Shown here in pieces: positions 15,824-23,630 of a stretch of 26,519 nucleotides of DNA. The stretch lies in contig CAMOTT010000007.1 in the NCBI GenBank assembly GCA_946626015.1, forward strand, positions 1-26,519, in the 5' to 3' direction. Below the pieces are notes generated by a model. It saw only the letters and a list, made by a program, of their open reading frames with translations, did no database searches and was not told the DNA's origin. Source of the DNA: an uncultured Clostridia bacterium. Lineage in GTDB: Bacteria > Bacillota > Clostridia > Oscillospirales > Acutalibacteraceae. Made by a program: the position numbers and the translations under genes. Numbering within the stretch: position 1 is the stretch's first letter; each line of letters begins with the position of its first letter.

Positions 15824-17932
15824 ATGGAGCGAATCATTGTTTTGCTTACCGCAGCGGCCTCGGTTCTGGCATTGCTCTTTGCGCTTTTCACCGCAAGGAA
15901 GATAATGAAGTTCGACGAGGGCACAGATCTTATGAAAAAGATCTCGCAATCGGTCCGCAAGGGAGCCAACGCTTATCTTAACAGGCAATACAGGATAGTC
16001 ATCGTGTTCTTTGCCGTGATTTTCGTCATACTGTGCGTCATGGCGGCGTTTAAGCTGCTCACCCCTTATGTGCCCTTCGCGTTCCTGACCGGCGGCTTCT
16101 TCTCGGGTCTTTCCGGCTTTATCGGCATGAAGATCGCCACGGCGTCAAACGCCCGCACGGCCAACGCCTGCCGCAAGGATCTCAACGGCGGCCTCAGAGT
16201 TGCTTTTTCAGCCGGTTCCGTTATGGGCTTCACCGTTGTCGGTCTCGGACTTCTGGACATCACCCTTTGGTTCTTCCTGCTTAAATTTGTATTCAAGCTT
16301 CCCAATAACGAGATAACCAGCGCAATGCTCACCTTTGGTATGGGCGCTTCCTCAATGGCTCTTTTCGCCCGTGTGGGCGGCGGCATCTTCACAAAGGCCG
16401 CCGACGTGGGCGCAGACCTTGTGGGCAAGGTCGAAGCCGGCATCCCTGAGGATGACCCCAGAAACCCTGCCGTTATCGCCGACAACGTGGGCGACAACGT
16501 GGGCGACGTGGCCGGAATGGGCGCGGATCTTTACGAGAGCTACGTGGGTTCGATCATCTCCTCCTGCGCTCTGGGCGTTTCCGCGTTTTCCGCTCTTTCA
16601 GAAAGCGGAATGGATTTCAAGGCCATGGCTCTCCCCCTGTGCATCGCGGCCATCGGCGTGCTCTGTTCGGTTATCGGCACCTTCCTTGTGCGCACTAAAG
16701 AGGGCGCCACACAAAAGCAGCTGCTTTCCGCTCTTTCCAAGGGCACAAACTTCTCAGCCATTCTTATCGCGATAGTTTCCTTCCCGCTGGTGTGGTTCGT
16801 GCTGGGCAAAGAGCACTGGCAGATCTATCTTGCCATCCTCTCCGGACTTATCTCCGGTGTGCTCATCGGCAAATCCACCGAGTATTTTACATCCGACAGT
16901 TACAGCCCCACGAGAAAGCTTGCAAAATCCAGCGAGACCGGCACAGCCACGCTGATGATAAGCGGCCTTTCGGTGGGTATGCTCTCCACCCTTATCCCCA
17001 TACTTATAGTTTCCGCCTGCGTGCTTATCTCCTACTTCGTTTCCGGCGGCAAAGCGGCCCCCTCAATGGGCCTTTACGGTATCGCCCTTGCGGCGGTGGG
17101 TATGCTCTCCACCCTGGGCATCACCCTTGCCACAGACGCCTACGGCCCCGTGGCTGACAACGCCGGCGGCATTGCCGAGATGGCAGGCCTTGACAAAAAG
17201 GTCAGGGAGCGCACGGACGCCCTTGATTCACTGGGCAACACCACAGCGGCAACGGGCAAAGGCTTCGCCATCGGTTCGGCGGCGCTTACAGCTCTTGCGC
17301 TTATGGCTTCTTACATAGATAAGATCAAATCCTTCGGCGCGGAAGCCGCGGAGAAGATCTCAAACCTCAACATAAACAACCCCACTGTGCTCATCGGCCT
17401 GTTCATCGGCGCCTGCCTGCCCTTCGTGTTCGCGGCGCTTACAATGAACTCAGTTGGCAGAGCGGCTCAGAGCGTGGTTATTGAAGTACGCAGACAGTTC
17501 AAGGAGATCAAGGGTCTGATGACCGGCGAAAACGACCCGGACTACGCAAAGTGCGTTGACCTTTGCACCAAGTCCAGCCTGCACGAAATGATCCTGCCCA
17601 CCATCGTGGCGGTTATCGTTCCCATCGCCGTGGGTCTTATCCTCGGCTGCACAGGCGTTGTGGGTATGCTTGCCGGCGCAACTGCCACAGGCTTCCTTAT
17701 GGCGGTATTTATGTCCAACTCGGGCGGCGCCTGGGATAACGCCAAGAAGTACATCGAGGGCGGCAACTTCGGCGGAAAAGGCTCCGAGAACCACAAGGCC
17801 GCCGTTGTGGGCGACACAGTTGGCGATCCCTTCAAGGACACCTCCGGCCCCGCCATCAACATCCTTATCAAGCTCCTGTCCATGGTCTCCATCGTTTTCG
17901 CGGCTCTTGTCGTGAAGATCTCAATACTCTGA
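15824..17932 (+). CDS. hppA: Membrane-bound ion-pumping pyrophosphatase (K+-dependent type)
   Basis: The 702-residue integral membrane protein, with about 16 helices, couples pyrophosphate hydrolysis to pumping H+ or Na+ across the membrane. The pyrophosphate/Mg site is clear: DVGADLVGKVE gives the DX7KXE signature (D194, K202, E204), followed by EDDPRNPAVIADNVGDNVGD. Near the C-terminus are GGAWDNAKKYIE and DTVGDPFKDTSGPAINILIKL. In GNTTAATGKG (residues 471-480) Ala475 and Gly478 are the residues associated with K+-dependent enzymes; K+-independent ones carry Lys and Thr there. Whether it pumps Na+ or H+ cannot be decided from what I see. GGAG lies 8 nt before the ATG. The gene is monocistronic, with its own promoter and a strong terminator. 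Confidence 0.97.
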   Translation: MERIIVLLTAAASVLALLFALFTARKIMKFDEGTDLMKKISQSVRKGANAYLNRQYRIVIVFFAVIFVILCVMAAFKLLTPYVPFAFLTGGFFSGLSGFIGMKIATASNARTANACRKDLNGGLRVAFSAGSVMGFTVVGLGLLDITLWFFLLKFVFKLPNNEITSAMLTFGMGASSMALFARVGGGIFTKAADVGADLVGKVEAGIPEDDPRNPAVIADNVGDNVGDVAGMGADLYESYVGSIISSCALGVSAFSALSESGMDFKAMALPLCIAAIGVLCSVIGTFLVRTKEGATQKQLLSALSKGTNFSAILIAIVSFPLVWFVLGKEHWQIYLAILSGLISGVLIGKSTEYFTSDSYSPTRKLAKSSETGTATLMISGLSVGMLSTLIPILIVSACVLISYFVSGGKAAPSMGLYGIALAAVGMLSTLGITLATDAYGPVADNAGGIAEMAGLDKKVRERTDALDSLGNTTAATGKGFAIGSAALTALALMASYIDKIKSFGAEAAEKISNLNINNPTVLIGLFIGACLPFVFAALTMNSVGRAAQSVVIEVRRQFKEIKGLMTGENDPDYAKCVDLCTKSSLHEMILPTIVAVIVPIAVGLILGCTGVVGMLAGATATGFLMAVFMSNSGGAWDNAKKYIEGGNFGGKGSENHKAAVVGDTVGDPFKDTSGPAINILIKLLSMVSIVFAALVVKISIL

Positions 17933-17951
17933 TATCACTCAAATAAAGTTC

Positions 17952-17986
17952 AAGGGAAGCTCCTTTTGTGGGAGCTTCCCTTTTTT
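17952..17986 (+). terminator. Rho-independent terminator of hppA
   Basis: A perfect 12-bp stem, AAGGGAAGCTCC (17952-17963) with GGAGCTTCCCTT (17971-17982), has a 7-nt loop and a run of T residues to 17986, 20 nt past the stop. Confidence 0.95.
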
Positions 17987-18010
17987 GTGCTTTTTGAGGT
18001 GTGAAAATAG

Positions 18011-18031
18011 CCCACCGGTTAAATCGATGGG
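18011..18031 (-). terminator. Possible terminator of the dnaD-ymdB operon
   Basis: On the minus strand CCCATCG (18031-18025) pairs with CGGTGGG (18017-18011) through seven pairs including one T-G wobble. It is followed by CTATTTTC. It lies 21 nt past the ymdB stop. The T run is short, so termination may be inefficient. Confidence 0.45.
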
Positions 18032-18051
18032 TTTTGATTTTATTTTCTGTA

Positions 18052-18822
18052 TCATTCCAACGCGACGCTTTGCACCGCCGTGGTTCTGCCGGTTTTGTCA
18101 TCGATCTCAAATATGCAGCCGCACATCACGCAGGGCAGGTCGGGGACTTCAAAACGGGCGGGCATACCGGTTTTCTGCCAGTTTATCGAGATCTCCGGAG
18201 AGATGCCGATGACCGACTGCTTGGGGCCTGTCATGCCAAGGTCGGTGATATAACCTGTGCCCTTTTCCAGCACCTGAGCGTCCGCAGTCTGAACGTGGGT
18301 GTGGGTGCCGAAAACGGCGGAGGCCCTGCCGTCAAGGTAAAAACCCATGGCACGCTTTTCAGATGTAGCCTCGGCGTGGAAATCAACAAGCTTTATCCTG
18401 CAGTCCTCCACCTCCTCCAGCACTCTGTCGATGCAGGTAAAGGGGTTTTCGTCCGGGTTGAGATCCACCTTGCCCATCAAATTTATCACCGCCACACGGA
18501 CAAAGCCCATATCCGCTATCTCATAACCGGAGCCGGGGTTGCCTTTGTAAAAATTCGCCGGGCGGAGGATACTCCGGGAGGTGTCCAGCAGATCGTAGAC
18601 CTCTCTGCGTCGGTAAACGTGGTTGCCGGTGGTTATGATATCCACGCCGCTGTCCAGCAGATGCCGGGCTGAGTCCGGGGTGATACCGTTGCCCCGGGCG
18701 GAGTTTTCGCCGTTGGCGATACAGAGGTCAATCTTATTCAGTTTTTTGAAAGAGGACAGGTGCCTGCGCACAAACTCGCAGCCCTGGCTCCCCACAACGT
18801 CGCCTATGGCAAAAATAATCAA
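18052..18822 (-). CDS. ymdB: YmdB-family metallophosphoesterase (TIGR00282)
   Basis: The 256-residue protein carries every metal-binding block of the family: FAIGDVVGSQG, IANGENSARGNGI, DIITTGNHVYRRREV, KLVDFHAEATSEKRAMG and VFGTHTHVQTADAQVL, ending in a G-M-T-G-P segment (TDLGMTGPKQSVIG). YmdB proteins are dinuclear metal phosphodiesterases; the Bacillus protein acts on cyclic nucleotides and influences biofilm and motility choices. Translation should begin at TTG 18822, because AGGTGG (18835-18830) lies 7 nt upstream and the family starts exactly at this motif; no ATG is available. It is the last gene of the dnaD-dnaC-tex-ymdB operon, 21 nt after tex. Confidence 0.93.
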   Translation of the reverse strand: MIIFAIGDVVGSQGCEFVRRHLSSFKKLNKIDLCIANGENSARGNGITPDSARHLLDSGVDIITTGNHVYRRREVYDLLDTSRSILRPANFYKGNPGSGYEIADMGFVRVAVINLMGKVDLNPDENPFTCIDRVLEEVEDCRIKLVDFHAEATSEKRAMGFYLDGRASAVFGTHTHVQTADAQVLEKGTGYITDLGMTGPKQSVIGISPEISINWQKTGMPARFEVPDLPCVMCGCIFEIDDKTGRTTAVQSVALE

Positions 18823-18843
18823 AATAAACCCACCTGTAATTTA

Positions 18844-21015
18844 TTATTCAACATCCTTGGGCTTTTTCATGGTCAGGGATATGCGCTTTTTGGCGGTATC
18901 CACTGAAATGACCCAAACCGTAACTATCTCCCCCACCTTGAGTACCTCGGAGGGATGTTTTATATATCTGTCCGTTATTTGCGAAACGTGAACAAGTCCG
19001 TCCTGATGCACGCCGATGTCCACAAAAGCTCCGAAGTCGATAACGTTCCTCACCGTGCCTTTGAGCTCCATACCGGGGACAAGGTCCTTCATATCCATAA
19101 CGTCTGTGCGGAGCATGGGAGGGGGAAGCTCGTCCCTGGGGTCGCGCCCCGGGCGCCGCAGCTCCTTAATGATATCTTGCAGCGTGGGCAGGCCTACTCC
19201 CAGCCTTTCGGCGGTTTTTTCCTCGCCGCCCAGTTCGTCCACTCTGGCGGTTATTTCCTCAAGGCCGCCCTTCGATATATCTTTAAGAGTAAAGCCGCAA
19301 TCCTCTAACAGAGCCTTTGCCACGTCGTAGCTTTCCGGGTGGACGGAGGTGTTGTCAAGGGCGTTTTTGCTCTCCGGCACTCTGAGGAAGCCGGCGCACT
19401 GTTCAAAGGCCTTTGCGCCGAGCTTTGGGACTTTTTTCAGCTGTGAACGGGAAGAAAAGGCTCCGTTCTCCTCCCGGTAATCGACTATATTTTTCGCCAC
19501 CGTGGAGTTTATGCCGGCAACCCTTGTCAACAGGGACGGTGACGCCGTATTGAGGTCAACGCCCACGCTGTTTACGCAGTCCTCAACCACCCCGTCAAGA
19601 GCCTGGCTCAGCTCCTTTTTCGGCATATCGTGCTGATACTGCCCCACGCCGATGGCCTTGGGGTCAATCTTTACAAGCTCCGCAAGGGGATCCTGGAGCC
19701 GCCTTGCTATGGACACAGCGCTTCTCAGGGAAACGTCAAATTGGGGGAACTCCTCCGCCGCCAGCTTTGAGGCAGAGTAAACCGAGGCGCCCGCCTCGCT
19801 CACCACCATATAAGCCGCGTTGTTATCAAACTCACGGAGCAGCTCGGAGGTGAATATCTCCGTCTCCTTTGAGGCCGTTCCGTTGCCGATGGCGATTATC
19901 TCAACGCCGTATTTTTTGATAAGATTTTTTACCGTCGCCTTTGCGGCGTCCCTCTGAGCGTCTGAATGGGTGACGTATATTACGCCGGTGTCAAGCACCC
20001 TGCCCGTGGGGTCCACCACAGCCACCTTGCAGCCGGTGCGGTAACCGGGATCAAGGCCCAGAGCCACCTTGCCCTTGACAGGGGGCTGGAGCAGCAGCTC
20101 CCTGAGATTGACGGAAAAGAGCTTTATGGCGGAGGCCGCCGCCTTTTCTGTCATCATGCTGCGGATTTCGCGCTCGATGGAGGGGTAAATGAGCCTGTCG
20201 TAAGCGTCCTTGCCTGCGGCTCGGACAGTTTCGGTGCAGGGGGAATTGCCGCCGGGGGCAAGGGTCTCGGAGTTTATTGTGTTCGAGGCCTTTACAGGGT
20301 CCATTGTAACGCTGACCTTGAGTATGCCCTCCCGCTCGCCCCTGTCTATGGCAAGCACCCTGTGCTCGGCAATGCGGTTCACAGGCTCGCTGAAATCATA
20401 ATACATTGTATATACGCTCTCAACCGTCTCGTCCGCGGCCTTGACGTTGACTATGCCGGTAACAGTAAAGAGGTTCCTCAGACGGCGGCGGATATTGGCG
20501 TTATCGGAGATATTCTCCGCGATTATATCCATTGCCCCCTGCAAGGCGTCCTGAGGAGTCTCCACGCCCTTTTCAGGATCCACATACCCCTCCGCCATAA
20601 CTATGGGCTCCGGGGAATCCGGGCTCTGGGCATATATGGCCTCCGCCAGAGGCTCAAGCCCCTTCTCCTTTGCCACGGAGGCGCGGGTGCGGCGTTTGGG
20701 CTTGTACGGGCGGTAAATATCCTCGATCTCCGCCAAAGTTACCGCCTTGTCAAGGGCGGCGGCTATCTCGTCGGTCATTTTTTTCTGAGCCTCAATGGAG
20801 GCGTATACCTCGCCGCGGCGTTTATCCAGATTGCGCAGGTATTCCAGCCTTTCCGAAAGCTCCCTGAGCACCTGATCGTTCAGTGTGCCGTGAGCCTCCT
20901 TGCGGTAACGGGCAATAAAGGGTATGGTATTGCCCTCGTCTATAAGCTTTACCACGTTTTCAACCTGCCACTTTTGCAGGTGAAAATCGGATGTAAGTGC
21001 AGCGATTATATCCAT
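18844..21015 (-). CDS. tex: Tex-family S1 RNA-binding protein
   Basis: The 723-residue cytoplasmic protein matches Tex throughout. The N-terminal helical part includes IPFIARYRKEAHGTLND and IYRPYKPKRRTRASVAKE. The YqgF-like RNase H fold (residues about 320-450) has LGLDPGYRTGCKVAVVD and SEAGASVYSASKLA. A helix-hairpin-helix pair (about 490-560) includes LLTRVAGINSTVAKNIVDYR. The C-terminal S1 domain (about 645-715) has GTVRNVIDFGAFVDIGVHQD. Tex binds nucleic acid and is linked to transcription and RNA handling; its exact role varies among bacteria. AGGAG (21030-21026) precedes the ATG by 10 nt. It lies 24 nt after the dnaC-like gene. Confidence 0.96.
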   Translation of the reverse strand: MDIIAALTSDFHLQKWQVENVVKLIDEGNTIPFIARYRKEAHGTLNDQVLRELSERLEYLRNLDKRRGEVYASIEAQKKMTDEIAAALDKAVTLAEIEDIYRPYKPKRRTRASVAKEKGLEPLAEAIYAQSPDSPEPIVMAEGYVDPEKGVETPQDALQGAMDIIAENISDNANIRRRLRNLFTVTGIVNVKAADETVESVYTMYYDFSEPVNRIAEHRVLAIDRGEREGILKVSVTMDPVKASNTINSETLAPGGNSPCTETVRAAGKDAYDRLIYPSIEREIRSMMTEKAAASAIKLFSVNLRELLLQPPVKGKVALGLDPGYRTGCKVAVVDPTGRVLDTGVIYVTHSDAQRDAAKATVKNLIKKYGVEIIAIGNGTASKETEIFTSELLREFDNNAAYMVVSEAGASVYSASKLAAEEFPQFDVSLRSAVSIARRLQDPLAELVKIDPKAIGVGQYQHDMPKKELSQALDGVVEDCVNSVGVDLNTASPSLLTRVAGINSTVAKNIVDYREENGAFSSRSQLKKVPKLGAKAFEQCAGFLRVPESKNALDNTSVHPESYDVAKALLEDCGFTLKDISKGGLEEITARVDELGGEEKTAERLGVGLPTLQDIIKELRRPGRDPRDELPPPMLRTDVMDMKDLVPGMELKGTVRNVIDFGAFVDIGVHQDGLVHVSQITDRYIKHPSEVLKVGEIVTVWVISVDTAKKRISLTMKKPKDVE

Positions 21016-21039
21016 AAAAACGTAACTCCTCGGTGCTGT

Positions 21040-22014
21040 TTATTTCTTTATTTGTCTGATATCCTTTCCGCAGAAGGGCAGGCAGATGTAATTGCCGATG
21101 ATGCGGGAGGCTATGCGCTGGGTGTATTTTTCCTCCAGCTCCTCCGGTGAAAGGTTAGTGCTGATTATGGTAGGCAGCCCTGAAAGCAGCCTTGTATTTA
21201 TAATGTTATAAAGCGCCGCCACGGTGAACTGGGTGGAGAATTCCGCGCCCAGATCGTCAATGACCAGCAGGTCGCAGCCAAGCAGAGCCTCCTCCGCCTC
21301 CCCGTCTCCGCCCCTTCCGAAGCGCTCTTTTTCAAGCTTGAGCATCAGGTTCTGGGCGGAACCGTAAACAACGCCCAGACCCTTTTTTACCGCGGCGGAG
21401 GCTATGGCAAGAGAAAGATGGGTCTTGCCCAGACCAGTGCCGCCGTACATAAGCACGCTGGGAGAGTCTGTGTCAAAATCCTCGGCGTAGCTTTTGCAAA
21501 ACGTGAATATCTCCCCCATTTTTTTCCTGGGCACAACTCCCGTTGCGCCGTCCCTTGTTTCGGGGTAATATGAAAGGTTGAAGTTGTCAAAGCCGGATCT
21601 GTCCAGCGGGGCGTTGCCGCAAAGCTCCTTGTATGCCGCTGACCGGAGAAGCTCCTTGTAGCAGCCGCAGCGTCTGCCCTCAACAAAGCCCGTGTCCCTG
21701 CACTTGGGGCAGGTGTATTTTATCTCAAGATAATCCTCCGGGTACCCGGCGGAGACCAACAGAGCCTTACGCTCCTGCTGAACCTTAAGATTTTTTTCCG
21801 AGAGCTTGTCTATTTGCGCTTTCACGTCGCCTCCTGCGGCGATGATCCTGACTATTTCCGCTCCGGCTCCCGCCATTTCACGCTCCAGCTCGCCGATACG
21901 CGGCAGCTTTTTGAGCACCTCTTCCCGGCGCTCCCTCTGCCCGCCCTCGGCGGTTTGCCTGCGGCGTTCCAGCTCCCTGTCCGCACGGGCGCGGATCTTA
22001 CTGTTGTAGTTCAT
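21040..22014 (-). CDS. DnaC/DnaI-type replicative helicase loader (AAA+ ATPase)
   Basis: The 324-residue protein has a long charged N-terminal coiled-coil (residues about 1-90), a four-cysteine zinc site (C102, C105, C116, C118 in CPKCRDTG and RRCGC), then an AAA+ ATPase. Walker A is GGTGLGKT (191-198), Walker B LLVIDD (249-254), sensor-1 STN (285-287), and the YTQRIASRI segment supplies the likely arginine finger. Such proteins bind the replicative helicase and load it on single-stranded DNA, with the N-terminal region contacting helicase. The neighbouring DnaD-domain gene ends only 12 nt upstream, which fits a primosome role. GAGGTGA precedes the ATG by a few bases. Confidence 0.92.
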   Translation of the reverse strand: MNYNSKIRARADRELERRRQTAEGGQRERREEVLKKLPRIGELEREMAGAGAEIVRIIAAGGDVKAQIDKLSEKNLKVQQERKALLVSAGYPEDYLEIKYTCPKCRDTGFVEGRRCGCYKELLRSAAYKELCGNAPLDRSGFDNFNLSYYPETRDGATGVVPRKKMGEIFTFCKSYAEDFDTDSPSVLMYGGTGLGKTHLSLAIASAAVKKGLGVVYGSAQNLMLKLEKERFGRGGDGEAEEALLGCDLLVIDDLGAEFSTQFTVAALYNIINTRLLSGLPTIISTNLSPEELEEKYTQRIASRIIGNYICLPFCGKDIRQIKK

Positions 22015-22026
22015 GGTCTCACCTCG

Positions 22027-23046
22027 TCAACCGTTGTTGTTCTTCTTATTATATATGATCGGTTGTTCCAGCGCCTCGCGCTTATATTTGCCGATATCGT
22101 ACGAAGCCTCTTTTTTCGTATCGCCGTTCTTTTTACCGTTCCTGCTCCTGGCTCTCTCCTCCTTGGCGGCCACAGCCTCCTCAACGGTTTTGATCCCGTT
22201 GGCGTGCCAGTTGCTCAGCACCTTATTCATGTAGGCAAAGCTCAGAGAGCCGGTATGATCCGCCATCTCCTCATAGGCCAGGTAGATCATATCAAAATCG
22301 TAACCGAACTCGTTTGACCAGGTGTACAGGAAGGCCGATTGAGATGTGGTGGGGTTCGGGGCGGAAAGACCCGCCTCCTTTGCCAGACGGCTCCAGAGCT
22401 TGCGGCAGGATTTGAGCTTTTCGATATGCTCGTCCGCTTTTTCGATGGTGTCTATCTCCTGCTCCGCCCAGTTTTTGCCCACGGAGGATATGTAGGAATT
22501 TGATACCTTGCCCACAGATGTGCAGTATTCAAGCAGCATCATTATAACGTCCACCGGCAGACCGTACTGGTCGCAGAGCATCAGCAGAACGCTCTGGGTA
22601 TCGTAGCCTATGGTCCTGCCGAGCTTTGACTGAGCCTCGTTGAACAGATCCCTTATTTCCGCGGATTCCTTGCAACGGGCAAGGATCTGCTCGCTTGTGG
22701 GCTTGACCACCGGCAGATCGCTCAGCGTCTTTTTCTCCGGAACGACCGGCTGTTCCCCGTTTGCCCTGTTGACCGTGACCGGTGTATATACCGGGGAGGG
22801 GCTCTGCCCGTCCGCTATCAGGATACCGTGCTCCACCCAATACTGCAAAGCGTCGGCGGTGTCAGCCTTTGAAAGCCCTATGGCAGCGGAAAGTTTTTCT
22901 ATATCCACACCCTCCGCGATATGCCGCAGCGACCAGAGCAACGCTTTCAGCTGAGCCGCTCCGGCAAGCCTTATATGGTCATCAACGATCTGTGCGGGCA
23001 CCGTGAAAGCGGAACCCCAGACCGCCGGATTGAATGAGTATTTCAC
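22027..23046 (-). CDS. DnaD-domain replication initiation protein
   Basis: The 339-residue protein has an N-terminal winged-helix part (LSAAIGLSKADTADALQYWVEHGIL, residues about 50-75) and two DnaD/DnaB_2-like helical domains. The first is around RDLFNEAQSKLGRTIGYDTQ, followed by YGLPVDVIMMLLEYC. The second ends in the YMNKVLSNWHANGI signature that contacts single-stranded DNA. It should act with the adjacent helicase loader in primosome assembly. The start is most likely GTG 23046: the family-like start VKYSFNPAVWG follows it and AAGGAG (23064-23059) lies upstream, though 12 nt away. Frames further upstream run into the promoter. A basic, disordered tail (KEERARSRNGKKNGDTKKE) closes the protein. 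Confidence 0.92.
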   Translation of the reverse strand: MKYSFNPAVWGSAFTVPAQIVDDHIRLAGAAQLKALLWSLRHIAEGVDIEKLSAAIGLSKADTADALQYWVEHGILIADGQSPSPVYTPVTVNRANGEQPVVPEKKTLSDLPVVKPTSEQILARCKESAEIRDLFNEAQSKLGRTIGYDTQSVLLMLCDQYGLPVDVIMMLLEYCTSVGKVSNSYISSVGKNWAEQEIDTIEKADEHIEKLKSCRKLWSRLAKEAGLSAPNPTTSQSAFLYTWSNEFGYDFDMIYLAYEEMADHTGSLSFAYMNKVLSNWHANGIKTVEEAVAAKEERARSRNGKKNGDTKKEASYDIGKYKREALEQPIIYNKKNNNG

Positions 23047-23084
23047 CTTAACCGCACACTCCTTCGTTTGGATCATCATGTACA

Positions 23085-23113
23085 ATTATACACAAATGCC
23101 CAACAAAATTAAA
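23085..23113 (-). promoter_or_regulatory. Promoter of the dnaD-dnaC-tex-ymdB operon
   Basis: On the minus strand TATAAT (23090-23085) is preceded at 17 nt by a weak -35, TTTAAT (23113-23108). Transcription should start near 23079, giving a short leader of about 30 nt before the GTG start. Confidence 0.6.
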
Positions 23114-23390
23114 CGAATTTTTCCCGTTTTTTGATTTTTTACAACCGCACTTCAAAATCCACAACAGGTTGTAGTCCCCGGCGCGCTGCACCACAAGTCA
23201 ATTCGCAAATTGACCAATTTATTGATATTTTTGTGAATTTGGTTATTATTGAAGCTTTTACAAAATATATTTACGGTACAAAATATAAAAATTTCATTTT
23301 TCTATTGACAAAATGTTCCCGAGTGAATAATATTTTATTAACAATAAGGCAAACTTGATTTTGAACAATATATTTGAAAGGATGTTTTGC
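23091..23390. other. AT-rich divergent intergenic region between dnaD and the ACP gene
   Basis: This region carries the dnaD promoter at its left edge and the ACP promoter (23305-23333) at its right. Between them is one small inverted repeat, TCAATT-CGCA-AATTGA (23198-23213), which could be an operator but matches no site I recognise. No RNA gene or credible small coding frame was seen. Confidence 0.5.
23305..23333 (+). promoter_or_regulatory. Promoter of the ACP-proS pair
   Basis: A perfect TTGACA (23305-23310), a 17-nt spacer and TAATAT (23328-23333) lie about 58 nt before the ACP start codon. Confidence 0.7.
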
Positions 23391-23612
23391 ATGATATTTG
23401 AAAAAGTTCGCGAGATCATTTGTCTCCAGTTTGAGCTTGACAAGGACAGCATCACCCCCGAAACCACACTTGACGAGCTGGACGCAGACAGCCTTGACAT
23501 CGTTGACCTTGCAATGAGCCTTGAGGATGAATTCGATATGGAATTCCCCGAGGAAGTCGTTGAAGATTTTTCCTGCGTGGGAGATATTGTTAGATATATA
23601 GACGAAAACTAA
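23391..23612 (+). CDS. Acyl carrier protein
   Basis: The 73-residue acidic protein has the four-helix ACP pattern and the phosphopantetheine attachment site at Ser34 in ELDADSLDIVDL, followed by the recognition helix LAMSLEDEFDMEFPEE. It would carry acyl chains as thioesters for fatty acid or related synthesis once modified by a phosphopantetheinyl transferase. The ATG at 23391 is chosen because AAAGGA (23377-23382) lies 8 nt upstream; an earlier in-frame ATG at 23355 precedes that site. No fatty acid synthesis genes are adjacent. Instead proS follows after 18 nt, apparently in the same transcript. Confidence 0.95.
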   Translation: MIFEKVREIICLQFELDKDSITPETTLDELDADSLDIVDLAMSLEDEFDMEFPEEVVEDFSCVGDIVRYIDEN

Positions 23613-23630
23613 GGAAGAAGGTTCTGTTTT

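Noticed and set aside
19966..21150. Open frame of about 394 codons on the plus strand
   Set aside because: It lies antisense to tex and the helicase-loader gene and reads as low-similarity shadow sequence.
23198..23213. Possible fatty-acid regulator operator upstream of the ACP gene
   Set aside because: The inverted repeat TCAATT-CGCA-AATTGA is short, AT-rich and does not resemble the FapR or FabT sites I know.
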